Origin: Phoronis australis
Lineage: Eukaryota; Phoronida; Phoronidae
Assembly (NCBI GenBank): GCA_002633005.1
Contig: NMRA01000806.1
Location: 75,987-133,564, forward strand
DNA: 57,578 bases
Direction of reading: 5' to 3'
In this document: piece by piece, positions 22,401 through 33,186 of the stretch
Position numbering within the stretch: position 1 is the stretch's first letter
Layout of the letters: every line of letters starts with the position of its first letter
Position numbers and translations under genes: made by a program
The notes under the pieces: model-generated
What the model was told of the DNA's origin: nothing
Seen by the model: the letters and a program-made list of their open reading frames with translations, nothing else
The model's database searches: none

Positions 22401-25400
22401 TAATTTCTTTAAGACAGTCTAAGCGGGCGTTTTTGCTAAGGAGTATACGAGAAATACATCGGTTGAATTTCATTCGTGTTAAAAGATAAATTTGGTGCAT
22501 TAATGTCTACAAAATATAAACACGGTGAAGTGAAATAACGTTTTGTCTAGAAGAAACTACAAAACAGTACGTTTCAGACAACGACACTTTTTAGATTTGA
22601 ATGGTACATCATGGTTGCACATTGATAGTAAAACATTCTATACATGTATGATAATAATTCAAAAATGGCAGACATGCCAAAACAACATGGCCGCATTCAG
22701 AGGCGCGATATACATCGCGGACGACGATACAGCAGACTTTTCACAAAAGTAATAGCTTTCAGAAATAATGGGCCAGGAGTTTGCAATGTACAGCACCACT
22801 TGACTTTATTCTTCGAAGCAATAGGTTACTTTTTTTTGTTTTGTTTTTGTTTTTTGATAATTGATGCGGTGATTCGGTAGATTTTAGTTGTCCATATTTC
22901 AAAAAGGAAAAATCACCTGATGATGGCTAAAATTAATCAGGATCCATTTTACACAGCGTAACCTAATGTCCGATCCGAAATGAGCAAGGATCGTCATTTC
23001 TTTAATTTTTACCCTCACCGTCAGGTTTTATATCCTTTTTCACCCAGTGTCACTCATTTGGCAAGTTTCAAACTAAGTCAAGCGCAAGCCAAAGAAATTA
23101 TACTAAGACGTAAAATCATAAACTTGCCACTAGTAGGCACCTTGGTATTCTGACTAGGCGGATTCGTCCGAAAGTCGTCCCCATCCGTTGCCACTTTGGA
23201 AATACGATTGTCAAATTCATGAAAGGCGAGGGATTCATGAGATCCAACTGCGTACGCAAAAATGCCATTAGAGGGCTCCACAGAAGTCGCAGCTCTCCGA
23301 AACTAAAGTATCGACAACGGACCTCTTCCCAATACGTATGCCTACTGAAGCCAAAGCCACCCAGTGGGTGGTGGAGAATACGTTGAACTCCATGCGAAAA
23401 CGAGAAGGCGGCGTCGTCTCTTTAATGTTTAACTACATGCATTCGCTAACTTTCATGAAAATTAATCAAGTAACTCCAAAAATACAGACACAAACGTAAA
23501 GGGACTAAAATGCCTGCTTAGGGGAGCACCGGTAGTCGGATTCGTCTGCAAACTGTCAAGAACATTCATCGAGGTGCAATTTGGACATAATGCAACGGTC
23601 GCCACATATATTATAATTATTATAATATGTGGGTGGAGGAAAAGAAAGACGAGCAAAAGTGATGCGGGATCTCTCTATTTTGCTCGTTGCTCAGTACATC
23701 ATAGCGTTTCAAAACTGTTGTTTATGCTTGCATTCCAGTTGTTTTTCAAAAAAAAAAACAAGATCATGGAAGAAATTGATGCGGATGGGTGTCTTCTTTC
23801 ATTTTTATTAGTCGGTGCAGGTTTCAAAATGAGTGGCAATTGTGATTAAAACCAACATTACTTATTTTGACAAGGTTACGGCTACAATTGCGAGTATCAG
23901 GTCGCACTTGTCTTGGACGCACTCATCAACGAAATTCATACACTACTTAAAAGCTCTGGAACTGAATAAAGAGAAAGAACTGTTGGCCAATTTCCAGTCA
24001 CTCTTCAATAACGACACTGATGTAAAAGTTTCAAATTCAACACTCAGACGACATACGAGTCGTTCTAGACATCTCTGATCTGGCCTCGACTACGGAAACA
24101 CCGCAGAGAGAACTCTGTTTGAAATCAGAAACAGTCCACATTGCTTATGACAAAAAGCCAGGTATCTTACACCACATGAATACATTCATATATGGAGATC
24201 TTCTGAAGATGCACTCGCAAAGGATTAGACCCTGCACCAAAAATGGTCCATAAAAACAAAGAAAATGCCGCCCAGCCAAAAATAAATTATAGAAATTGAG
24301 AAATTAGTATGGATAATCCATTTCTCATGAGGAGAATGCAATTGCTGGCGTTACAGGCATGCCAATGGAGTAGGGAAAGAAATTAAGAACATCATGTCCT
24401 GGTATGTGTCTTAATAAAACACCTATCCACGGTATCGACATGCACTTTTTTATAATGACTATGATAATGAGTGAAGTTTTGACCACGCCAGGACCGATGT
24501 GTTCGAATTAAATCAATCACGAGTCTGTAGGCATAGGAATCTCTTTGGAGTAGGCGGGGCATACACAACGAGCATTCTTTCGGTAATACGATTGTAGAGT
24601 GAAACAAGTCAACCCACGTGCACATTGGGTACTGCGACTCTTCGTAGCTTATAAGAACGGACGTAACACTTTGAAGACTCCAGGTGGGTCCGGAAAGGAA
24701 ACATGAGATTAAAGAACGTGCCGTCAATATGTCTCGCTGATGCAGTACGGCAAAGTTGTCCTCGAACCTGGTTAATTATGAAACTTAAACCGAATGGTAC
24801 AGTTGACCCGTCAGTCGACCGTTACCCCTGTGTATCATCCCCCAATAGTTCCTAATTTCTTCCTTAAATCAAAAGTTGAAGTTTTGATGCGTTTGTTTGT
24901 AACTACAAACATAAACATTCTTTTGTGACCATCTGACCCCGAATGTTGCTTGATCATACGCCGGCGTGTACACAAGGACAACAGTGTTATGGAGATGCTT
25001 TTTCGTAAACACAGAAACAAAACAGTGGGTGTTTACGTTTCACAAGTTCGCCAATAATCCGATTTTTTCCGGTTTTGATATTTTGACGTGAGGGCCGGTC
25101 ATGTTCTGTGACAAGAACAATGAGGTCGAAAATGTAAAATAGGCAGCAAATAAGTAATTATTGAACGCTGGACGCTATTCGTCAAGGTACTCCTCGCCCT
25201 GCATCTGAACCTAGAGGGACACCTCACGAGGCCGTCGACGTCTTCAAATCATTCCAACTCATTAAAGAACAAATATTTAAGGATTCAACATTTCTCGCCC
25301 CTTCATTCGTCAACGAAATCATGAATTGGACATTTTTATAGTGGGCGCAAATCTGTATGATATGGAAAATAATTCAATGCGGTGTAGTACGTGTACACAG

Positions 25401-26610
25401 TGTATCAGACGTGCACAGGCTCCCCATTTGTGGGCACATCGTATTGACCACCTGAAACCATGCTTATGCTAAATATTAATTCATGTATATAGTTAAAACC
25501 GAGTTGAGCTAAAGTCCTGACTAAAGGATCTAGCAGTCTGTACCAGTGGGACTTGAACTCTATACATATTTAAATATTTGAACCTCAATGAGGTCGACAT
25601 CGGGAGTTCGGCTAATCGCATTCGACACCAAAGATCCGAGCACGATTGCAGGTGCTTGACACTTTGTCGCTATCATGATCGCAACTCTTGCATCGAGTAT
25701 CCCCTGTACGTGCTACAACTGGCCAGTTTACGATTTGGCTGACGAATGCGATGTGACGTGGGGGTCAAATTAAAATGATGTGTTCGAAATACACTTGGCA
25801 ACGTGCTTGATGTTTAGTCAGGACGAGACGCAATTTGCCAAAGCTTCCGGCGTATAGGTCCTGCGGGAGCGCAGTCGTCTTAGCAAGCTTGGTTGGCTCA
25901 ATTCAGATGGGGCACTGGCTACCTTTCGTCATATACCTACTCGAAAGGCACCTCTAGTCTGACCCAAAGAACAGTTTGATAGATTGATTGACCTCGAATT
26001 CGTCCCTCTCGATGATTCGAAACCTTGGGTGCCACGGATCGCCGAGTGGCTTGTGTTCACTTGTGCGCGACTCGACCCAAGGGCAACTATTGCCAACTTG
26101 AGCAGAAAAACTTTCAAAGAATGTCGGTTCTGACTAAATTCACTGATTTAGGTAGCTTTTTATTGATGGATGACAAGAATAAAATGAGTGGAAGAGTATG
26201 CTAAGCCTTTAAACTTTGACAGGTAAAATTCTACTTTAATACTCCTTTATATTAGGTATTTCGGTAGGGAAGGCTGCAGTACACAAGTTGATAACAAGGA
26301 CACGGTTTATTCAGGATAGCCTGAATAGTACCTCGTTAACAAACTGGCTAAAACGTCGGTTTTTCGTTACTACAACTGTATAGCAAAAATGCTATTAATT
26401 TGCCTGTTTTGCTGGTGTTTTGGTATAGTCCAAGCTTAATTTACTCGTGCGTTTTCGCTAGACTTTTGTAACCAGACTGCTTACTTCATGCACATGAGGG
26501 GAACTTACTGAAGAGGCCTTAAATTTTCCATCGTCGCATTAATCAGTTAATGACAGAGATTGGACGTGTTTTGACATTAATTTTCGATCAAAAGAGATTG
26601 AGATGGGGCG
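19412..26610. other. Intergenic region without a convincing gene
   Basis: About 7 kb. ORFs of 60-110 codons occur on both strands but none shows a known domain, paired splice sites or conservation I can judge. A one-ended MITE-like start (CAGTGGCGGATCTAAG) is at 20668. Ambiguous base at 20945. A near-perfect inverted repeat (CCACATATATTATAAT facing ATTATAATATGTGG) is at 23602-23632. Otherwise I see nothing. Confidence 0.5.
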
Positions 26611-26615
26611 GAAGC

Positions 26616-26770
26616 CAGGGGCAGATCCAGGATTTTGAGTTAGGGGGGCAGGGCGCTAGCCTGCCAGTGGACTTTGCCGGTCAGACATTCCCACACCCGA
26701 ACTGCCAAATATAATCTGGGAGAGTTTTAGGAGGGCCATGGCCCCCTTGGCCTCTCTAAATGCGCCACTG
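26616..26770. mobile_element. 155-bp MITE with 5-bp target duplication GAAGC
   Basis: It starts CAGGGGCAGATCCAGG and ends GCGCCACTG. The ends are imperfect inverted repeats (CAGGGGC versus CAGTGGC). GAAGC flanks both sides (26611-26615 and 26771-26775). Its body (AATCTGGGAGAGTTTTAGG, CATGGCCCCCTTGGCC) matches, in reverse, the elements at 42668 and 44027. The 5-bp duplication with CAG ends suggests a hAT5-like class (inference). Confidence 0.85.
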
Positions 26771-27461
26771 GAAGCAAACTAACTAAAAACTAGCAAAAAT
26801 CATCTCTTTCGCAGACAGTTCGTCAGTCTGGATAAATTAAGCGATGGCGTTCTCACTAGCGTTTTAGCCGCTACACTTTCGTAATTCGTGCCTGTGAGCC
26901 TAACGCGTACATATATGCTCGTTTTGAGACTCCGTTGTCCACAAAGCCATCTCATACCTTTGTTGTGAACTCGGTCCCTTCGGACACAGAAGACTGAATG
27001 GTCGAATGTTCTCCTGCGAAGTCAGCACGGGGGTCCCGTCGGGACGTTGACCTGGTTAAACCGCGTAACATCCTGTATGGTTTCAGTTTGATGTATGTGT
27101 ACCGCCTATGAATAACGACGTAGAGGTCTTTACACTAGGTTGAAGCGTGCGTCTGTTCAACCTATATCACTGCATCCAGAAGTGATTCAATAATTTAAAC
27201 TACATGTACTGGTCTACTGACACATGTAATAATGTGTCCTTGCATAGTCAACGTACGGATCACATGATCATAAGAGCACTGGTTCCTGACTGTAGTCGAG
27301 GTCTTAGTGAAATGTCAAAGAGTAACAGATAACATCACATGACCCCGAGAGTGGAAGTGAAAGAATGACCTGGCCGTCACGTCACCCAAAACGACGTCAT
27401 CCCTGTTGTGTTTATCGCTATGTAGGTCACCCACGTCGAACGGAGGGTACTCCCATTGAAA

Positions 27462-27590
27462 CAGACGTGTGTGCGTGTGCGTGCGTATGCGTGTGTGTGT
27501 GTGTGTGTGTGTGTGCGTGCGTGCATGCGTGTGGGTGGGTGGGTGGGTGTATGCGCGTGTGCGTGTGTGTGCATGCGTGTGTGTGTGTGC
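27462..27590 (+). repeat. TG/CG alternating microsatellite
   Basis: About 130 bases of alternating purine-pyrimidine (GTGTGCGTGTGCGTGCGT and similar), with a short (GTGG)n block near 27530. Such tracts can adopt Z-DNA. ORFs on both strands here are compositional artefacts. It abuts the LINE insertion site. Confidence 0.95.
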
Positions 27591-27606
27591 TTCAATTTAC
27601 AAATTC

Positions 27607-29377
27607 TGTTACACAGTTCAAGATAACTCATGTGTAGTTCATATGGGTTTCTCTCGGTGCCCGAGGATTATCTTCATTTATTGTTTTTCGCGGGCCTTGG
27701 GCCGAGTCTCCGGATTTTATACATATATGTATGTTATTTAGGCCTATATTGGTGTACTTTTCATGCGATACTTGTTGTAACTCCCAGGTCAAGGTGTTTC
27801 CCCGCGTGCCTTGTTTAGTGAGCGTATACACAACGTGCATGTGACATCTCGAATGGTTTGCATTTGCATATCGATAGGCCTGTTGTTTTTCATTCTCTTT
27901 TCGCTAAGCCGTGTTCTATTACGGTTGCTATAGGTACATGATTACAGGCTCTGCTTGCAGCGGGCTGATCTGTCTTGACTCCATTTGCATATGAGGAACA
28001 TTGGTGAATGTTCATGTATAGTTTCTTGTGTGAGTGTGTGCGTGATTGTGTCAGGGGGAGCTATTCAAATTTTCTCTATGTATATTCATGATCATGGCTA
28101 GCGTACGTTTGTTTTCAATGAACTGCAGGGGCCTTCAAAGTCTTTCCAAACGCAGAGATGTTTTTAATTTTTTACATAATAAACAATTTTCTATATACTG
28201 TTTACAGGACACGCACTTTGTGCCAACCGATGAACCTGTTGTAAAAGCAATGTGGGGCGGTGATGTGATAATGCGCTGTGGTACAAGTAATTCCCGAGGT
28301 GTATGCATACTGTTCAAAAATAATTTTGAGTACGAACTAACAGATATTGCAGGTGACGAAGAGGGTAATCTTTTGATCGTAAATCTTATCATTGAAAAAA
28401 CATTCTCGGTCACATTGATTAATATTTACGGTCCCAATAATGACAATCCAATTTTTTATAAGGAGATTCAGCGCCACCTAGATAATTCTGATGGAACACC
28501 TGTTGTTTTATGTGGGGACTGGAACCTCGTCCAGACTTTTGAATTGGATTGCGTCAATTATGAACGCATTAATAATCTAAACGCCAGACGCAAGGTTCTC
28601 GACATGAGAACAAAACACAATCTTATTGACCCCTGGCGTGTTGCCAATCCTTTTTTGAAGTCTTTCACGTGGAGGAAAACTAACCCTATGAAAAAAGCTA
28701 GGCTTGATTTTTTTCTAATTTCGGAAGAGATCCACGGCATGATAGAGTCTACAGGGATAATACCAGGATATCGAAGTGATCATCATGCCATTACTATTGA
28801 AATTAAAATTACGGAATTCCAGCGCGGCCGAGGTCTATGGCGTTTTAACAATTCTTTATTAAAAGACTCTGACTTTGTTAATCGTGTTAAACAAGTTATA
28901 GACGAGAGTATTGTGGAATATGCCGCTCTACCCTATGACAGGCAAAACGTTCTACATATTCCCAAGGCTGATCTGTGTCTAACCATTGATGATTCTATAT
29001 TCTTCGAAATGTTGCTATTGAGGATCAGATCCGAAACTATATTGTATTCTAAAAAGAAACAATCTGAAACACGGAAAAAAGTAAAGTTTCTTGAAAATCA
29101 AATATCTTATCTTGTAAAATTAGCAGACGAATCTACATCTGGCTTATTCGATACTATTTTAGAACAAAAAATGAGGGATTTGGAAGACTGTAGAGATTAC
29201 ATTATGAGAGGACATCAGATCAGAGCGNGCACCTTTATTTTAATTTACACTACATACAACCAATGGCCCCCCTGTGTATGAATGTGAGCGTGACTGTGTG
29301 CGTGAATGTTTATACTGTTTGGCTTTATTGTATTTGCATTACGATAACAATAAAACTTTTTGACAAAAAAAAAAAAA
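27607..29377 (+). mobile_element. Non-LTR retrotransposon (L1/Tx1-like), endonuclease only, with target duplication
   Basis: AATTTACAAATTC occurs at 27594-27606 and again at 29378-29390, right after an A-tail (about 29364-29379) and the polyadenylation word AATAAAA (29349-29355). This marks one insertion of about 1.77 kb: roughly 480 bases of leader, an endonuclease ORF, about 150 bases of 3' UTR, and the A-tail. The reverse transcriptase that normally follows the endonuclease (some 600 or more residues) is missing. The junction holds a single ambiguous base at 29228, so this is either a true internal deletion or an assembly collapse. Confidence 0.85.
28088..29281 (+). CDS. LINE ORF2 fragment: AP-type endonuclease domain
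   Basis: About 397 codons from ATG 28088 (an alternative start is 28094; the open frame extends back to 28046). Exonuclease-endonuclease-phosphatase motifs appear in order: FSMNCRGL (catalytic Asn), LQDTHF (Asp where Glu is usual), INIYGPN, GDWNLV, ARLDFFLIS and RSDHHAI near residues 230-236. Known role: nicking target DNA to prime reverse transcription. After the endonuclease comes a charged helical linker, then the ambiguous base and about 15 unrelated codons to a stop. The RT domain is absent, so it could not retrotranspose itself. Confidence 0.85.
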   Translation: MIMASVRLFSMNCRGLQSLSKRRDVFNFLHNKQFSIYCLQDTHFVPTDEPVVKAMWGGDVIMRCGTSNSRGVCILFKNNFEYELTDIAGDEEGNLLIVNLIIEKTFSVTLINIYGPNNDNPIFYKEIQRHLDNSDGTPVVLCGDWNLVQTFELDCVNYERINNLNARRKVLDMRTKHNLIDPWRVANPFLKSFTWRKTNPMKKARLDFFLISEEIHGMIESTGIIPGYRSDHHAITIEIKITEFQRGRGLWRFNNSLLKDSDFVNRVKQVIDESIVEYAALPYDRQNVLHIPKADLCLTIDDSIFFEMLLLRIRSETILYSKKKQSETRKKVKFLENQISYLVKLADESTSGLFDTILEQKMRDLEDCRDYIMRGHQIRAXTFILIYTTYNQWPPCV

Positions 29378-29663
29378 AATTTACAAATTCACAACTCGGA
29401 CCACTTTCCCCGGCCATGAAAGGGTGCATAATTCTCCGAGTCATAAAAATTCCCTGCTATTGCCGCACTTTTTCCAACATTGTTCTATACACAATGTTCA
29501 CTTTAGGAAAGGGATTTTCAATGTTAAACTTTTGTTTCTGACGATGTAGTCAAATTTAACATTATGGCATCTATTTTTGTAGTGTTCCCGAACGGGTTAA
29601 AATTCCGTGGCGGACGGTTCAAGAATCCCTATCTGCATGAGCTCCGAGTAAGGTAAGTTAGTT

Positions 29664-29898
29664 CATGCGCGCACCCAGGCCGGGGGGNAAAGGGTCCGCC
29701 TCAGAGAAACAAAAAGTCCCAGAAAACGAGACAGAAGTCTACAGGAATTGGGTGCGAATGCACAATTCACAGGTCTGAACATATAGTACCCTTGCGTTTT
29801 TGTTTTGTTTTTTTGAGTCCCCGTTTCTTTTTTCAATAAAAGGTCCACATACTGAAACGTTCGAGTCCCCGGCACATTTTAGGCTGGGTGCGCGCGTG
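29664..29898. mobile_element. MITE family 2, copy A (235 bp)
   Basis: Left end CATGCGCGCACCCAGG; right end read backwards CACGCGCGCACCCAGC. The internal word CGTTCGAGTCCCCG is shared with the copy at 50294. An ambiguous base lies at 29688. No matching 5-bp flanks found, so the borders may be off by a few bases. Confidence 0.7.
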
Positions 29899-30681
29899 AG
29901 GCTTATGGAAGTTTGTAGCTGGCAGCTATAAAAGTTTAATGTTTCTGGAACAAAACCACTGCAAAAAGGCCACCGCAACGGTTGCCATGCAAACGCCCTG
30001 AAACCCTTTTTTTCAAGACCACTCTATACGGGAGAAGTATCCTATCTTTCCAGCTGCACTCTCGACAAAATATTCATGGTCAGCTCCATGACCCTTTTGC
30101 CAGGTCCAGGTCTAGATTCTAAATGTTCGCATGGAAGCTGCTGACGTGGTCACACGGACGACGGAGTTTACTGGCAACCACGAAGCAGAATGCCTCAAAG
30201 TAACTCCGATATTTCTTGCGAGAAAAGCGAGATCACGCAAATCAGACCATGAGGAAAATAAATGTAAATAATTCGCGCACACGTTCGGAAGCCTTATTAG
30301 CTAATCGTAGCAAGGTGATAGCGGTCGGCGGAATTGGTCGGTGAGGTAGGAAGGTTGAATTAAGGGATGTTCCTAGGCGTTTTTACTTGATGAACATGTC
30401 GAAGGCATTGCAAACGGAAAAAAAAATGTCTTCTGAAGCAAGGAAGTGTGTGTCTAGGGCTCGATCGCGACCATAAGACCAATAAGTTCGTTAGTTAAGT
30501 AGAATGACAGAAGGCAATCGAAGTTTTTGTTTCGATCAATTCCGAACAAAGAAAGCGGTTCGTAGCAATGAAATTTATCTTGGCATGAAACAGTTAGAAA
30601 ATGCTATTGCTAATCAGAGACCTGCAAATTCTGGTGAAGTACTTGTCTCAATTCAGGGAGTTGTTTGAAATGGAATTGCAG

Positions 30682-30825
30682 AGCACTGATACGCCGTCAC
30701 AATTTTGTTACATTCTACGTTGCTACGTCTCTCCGAAAATGTAAAAAGTTGTTACATTTTACGTTGAATGCACATGCGAGAAATGTACCATTGCATTTTA
30801 CGAAACCAACGTCATATTACAAGGA
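30682..30825 (-). mobile_element. Repeat family 3, copy 1 (GTTACATTTTACG-rich)
   Basis: It begins GCACTGATACGCCGT and holds several TTGTTACATTYTACG words. It is the reverse complement of 46262-46443, which ends ACGGCGTATCAGTGC. The two copies sit about 15.6 kb apart in opposite orientation. Type unknown. Confidence 0.65.
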
Positions 30826-31244
30826 AAATGACCAAAATCACGGAGTGGTATCTGACGCGGCCGGGGGTACAGGAGTATTTTTGGACGAGGGGTGCCGCGC
30901 TAAAAACTTTCGATACCTACCAGTTTAGAGAGTGGGCTCGGACAAAAACTGACCAATTTAGAGACACTAATTTTGTGTAAAAATTCATATTTTCGCACAG
31001 TTCAGTTACAAAAATTTAGAAAAGGCACACTTTAAGATAACATTTTAGCGAAAATGAAACTATTTTGTAGTTTTTTGCTGTGAAAAAACCTTTTGGGCGG
31101 CACTTTTCGTATACCTCTTCTATAGGGATGCCATCCGGGCTGACATGACATGAATTTGGCTACCCATTATCATTTTATTAGCATTACATTACTATTACAA
31201 CTATTTGTACTATTACTTCTATTACTACCTTTACTACCCTTACG

Positions 31245-31910
31245 AAAAATTCCAATAGGACTTCCTATTGGATTCCTATAGGAAATCCAATAGGATATCT
31301 ATATATGTTACAAATGGTGCACTAAACTGGAGCTACAAAAGACCTGTGTGTTCTTTTTTGCTTTTTCAAAATATGTTCAAGTAACTTATTATATAAATGC
31401 TGAATGCTATACGCTTTTACAAGTTGATCTCTGATAGTCAACGTTGTAAGCTTATGTCGAGTGTTTTTATTGCTGTAAAGATAACAGTTCATTGAATCGC
31501 TTTTTATTGACATCTGTTGTCCAGTTGAGAAACTGTCCATTTTAGCCACTAAGCCATACACATCATCAAAACGTTTCCTTAGAAGTTTAGACACAACTTT
31601 ATAATTTATAACACCAGAAATGACACAGCTATAATGACAGATATATATGTTACGTTATTTTTATGTTTTAATAGGAAATTCAGTAGGATTCTATCAGTCC
31701 AATAAGATCCCAATAGGATAAGTTAGGAATCCTATAGGATTTCCCATAGGAATTTTCTATGGGATTTCCTAAAGCTTCCAATAGGAAATCCTATAGAAAT
31801 CCTTCAGGATATCCTATGAGAAACCCTATAGGAATTCTTATAAGACTTGAATATATCCAGTAGGCAGTTCAATAGAATTCTACAGGAAGTTCAATAGGAT
31901 TCTATGAAGC
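31245..31910. repeat. Arrays of the palindrome TCCTATAGGA around an ORF
   Basis: At 31245-31305 and 31670-31910 there are about twenty degenerate copies of a 10-base self-complementary word (TCCTATAGGA, TCCAATAGGA, TTCCTATTGGA and similar), irregularly spaced by 3-10 bases. The two arrays bracket about 360 bases that hold a minus-strand ORF. Preceded by TAC/TTA-rich microsatellite at 31190-31240. Confidence 0.8.
31322..31594 (-). other. Unidentified 90-codon ORF between the palindrome arrays
   Basis: Minus-strand open frame, extended upstream beyond 31594 for at least another 13 codons. It is Lys/Arg-rich (LLRKRFDDVYGLVAKMD, then HILKKQKRTHRSF at the end) and stops at 31322. I do not recognise it. 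It could be a scrap of a mobile element's protein, or chance. No promoter or splice sites can be assigned. Confidence 0.25.
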
Positions 31911-31949
31911 AATTAACATGCATGTATTAAGACTCGCCTGAATATTAAA

Positions 31950-33116
31950 ATTTACAAAAATTAATGACTCAGAAGAGCTGAAATTAGATAAAAACAAATA
32001 GATATTTTACTATATAGTTTTAGGCTATTTGTTTGTTAAAATGCTTAGAAATCAGATTTGTGATTAAATTCCTACTATTACTACTATTACCATTATCGTT
32101 ATCGTTATCATTATTATTAATATCAATAATTTTGGATTTATTTAACTAGGACACAGTGCAATATGCACAATACATGTTTCGCAAAGTGCTGATACATCAT
32201 GATCTTAAAAGATGATAAAATCATCTCATTTATGGTTCAATGTTTTCACCGGGCTTCGCATAGTGGACAGTGAGTGTTGTTTCAAAATGGTTTTAAAGGG
32301 GTTCCTATATTCAGCCCTAATGATATTGTGAGAAACGTCTTGTCAGCTGTGAATGTTGGGTTGGCCTACTTTTTGGAAACGAGGAGGTTGAGATTTAAAG
32401 TCTTGTTTAGACGTGCGCCAACATCAAAAATTGATTATTTTTGAACTATTGACAAGCACGGTATTGTTTGTAAATATAACTATATCCTCCTGTAGTTTGC
32501 CACGAAGAACTGAATTCAGACCGTAATCATTTACTTGCGACTTACTTCTAAACGTCAGGATATCCACCGTGTAATCATTTTTGTCTGTTGTTGAAAACAT
32601 TCTTTTTCAAAGAACTGGGCTCGTTCCTCTATGATGTGTAATTTCAAAAAAATCTGCCCAAAACCACGCGTGTTGTCGACAGCTAGCTGCAACAAAAAAA
32701 TGGCGCCTCATGAGACACGTGGCTTCTCGTCCATTAATAGGAGAATGTCCCATCTTTGTCATTATTTATATTTGTGTTTTTTATGTTCAATAGGATTGAT
32801 AAGCATGCAACAATGCCACGTTTGTTAGATTACCGATATTTTATCGCATTCTCATTTAGTATTACCGCACGTTGCCGTAGGCACAAACCGAGTCATAGCG
32901 CAATGTGTACCTGAACCTCGTTATTGCAAGTGAGAAAGGTAACGATACTGCGAGTTCACTAAGTCGTTTACGCCGTCTCAGTCGCAAAAGACATCACGCT
33001 AGTTCGTGTTCGCGGGAAGACCCGACTTGACACGCGTTGTCTACGATATACTTTAAAATCGAAAGCGATTTATGAGTAATTTGTGTTCACAAAACTTGCA
33101 TAAGCCAAAAACAGAA
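31950..33116. other. Intergenic DNA upstream of the CCP gene
   Basis: It contains a (TAC/TTA/ATC)-type microsatellite at about 32069-32125. The 5' UTR and promoter of the CCP gene should lie in the last part. ATATACTTTAAAATC near 33046-33060 is the only TATA-like word, and it is weak. Confidence 0.4.
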
Positions 33117-33186
33117 ATGAACCTGTGTTTTGTAACACTGCCCACGTTTGCTTGGATTTCGTTGCAACTTGTGGGAAAATGTGATG
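33117..33186 (+). CDS. CCP gene exon 1: signal peptide
   Basis: ATG opens MNLCFVTLPTFAWISLQLVG, a hydrophobic stretch with a small-residue end that fits a secretion signal. It is followed by KCD and the donor GTAAGT in phase 1. It joins in frame to the CCP exon at 35458, giving CDGTACDSP. Confidence 0.65.

Noticed and set aside
23833-24078. 81-codon plus ORF (LELNKEKELLANFQSLFNN)
   Set aside because: Helical-looking composition but no known domain, no splice context, and several stops just downstream.
27365-27741. Cys/Val-rich and His/Thr-rich ORFs of about 90 codons
   Set aside because: They read through the TG/CG microsatellite.
28046-28087. Upstream extension of the LINE ORF (MCQGELFKF...)
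   Set aside because: The frame is open, but the endonuclease begins at MASVRLF. The extension has no family similarity and likely lies in the leader.
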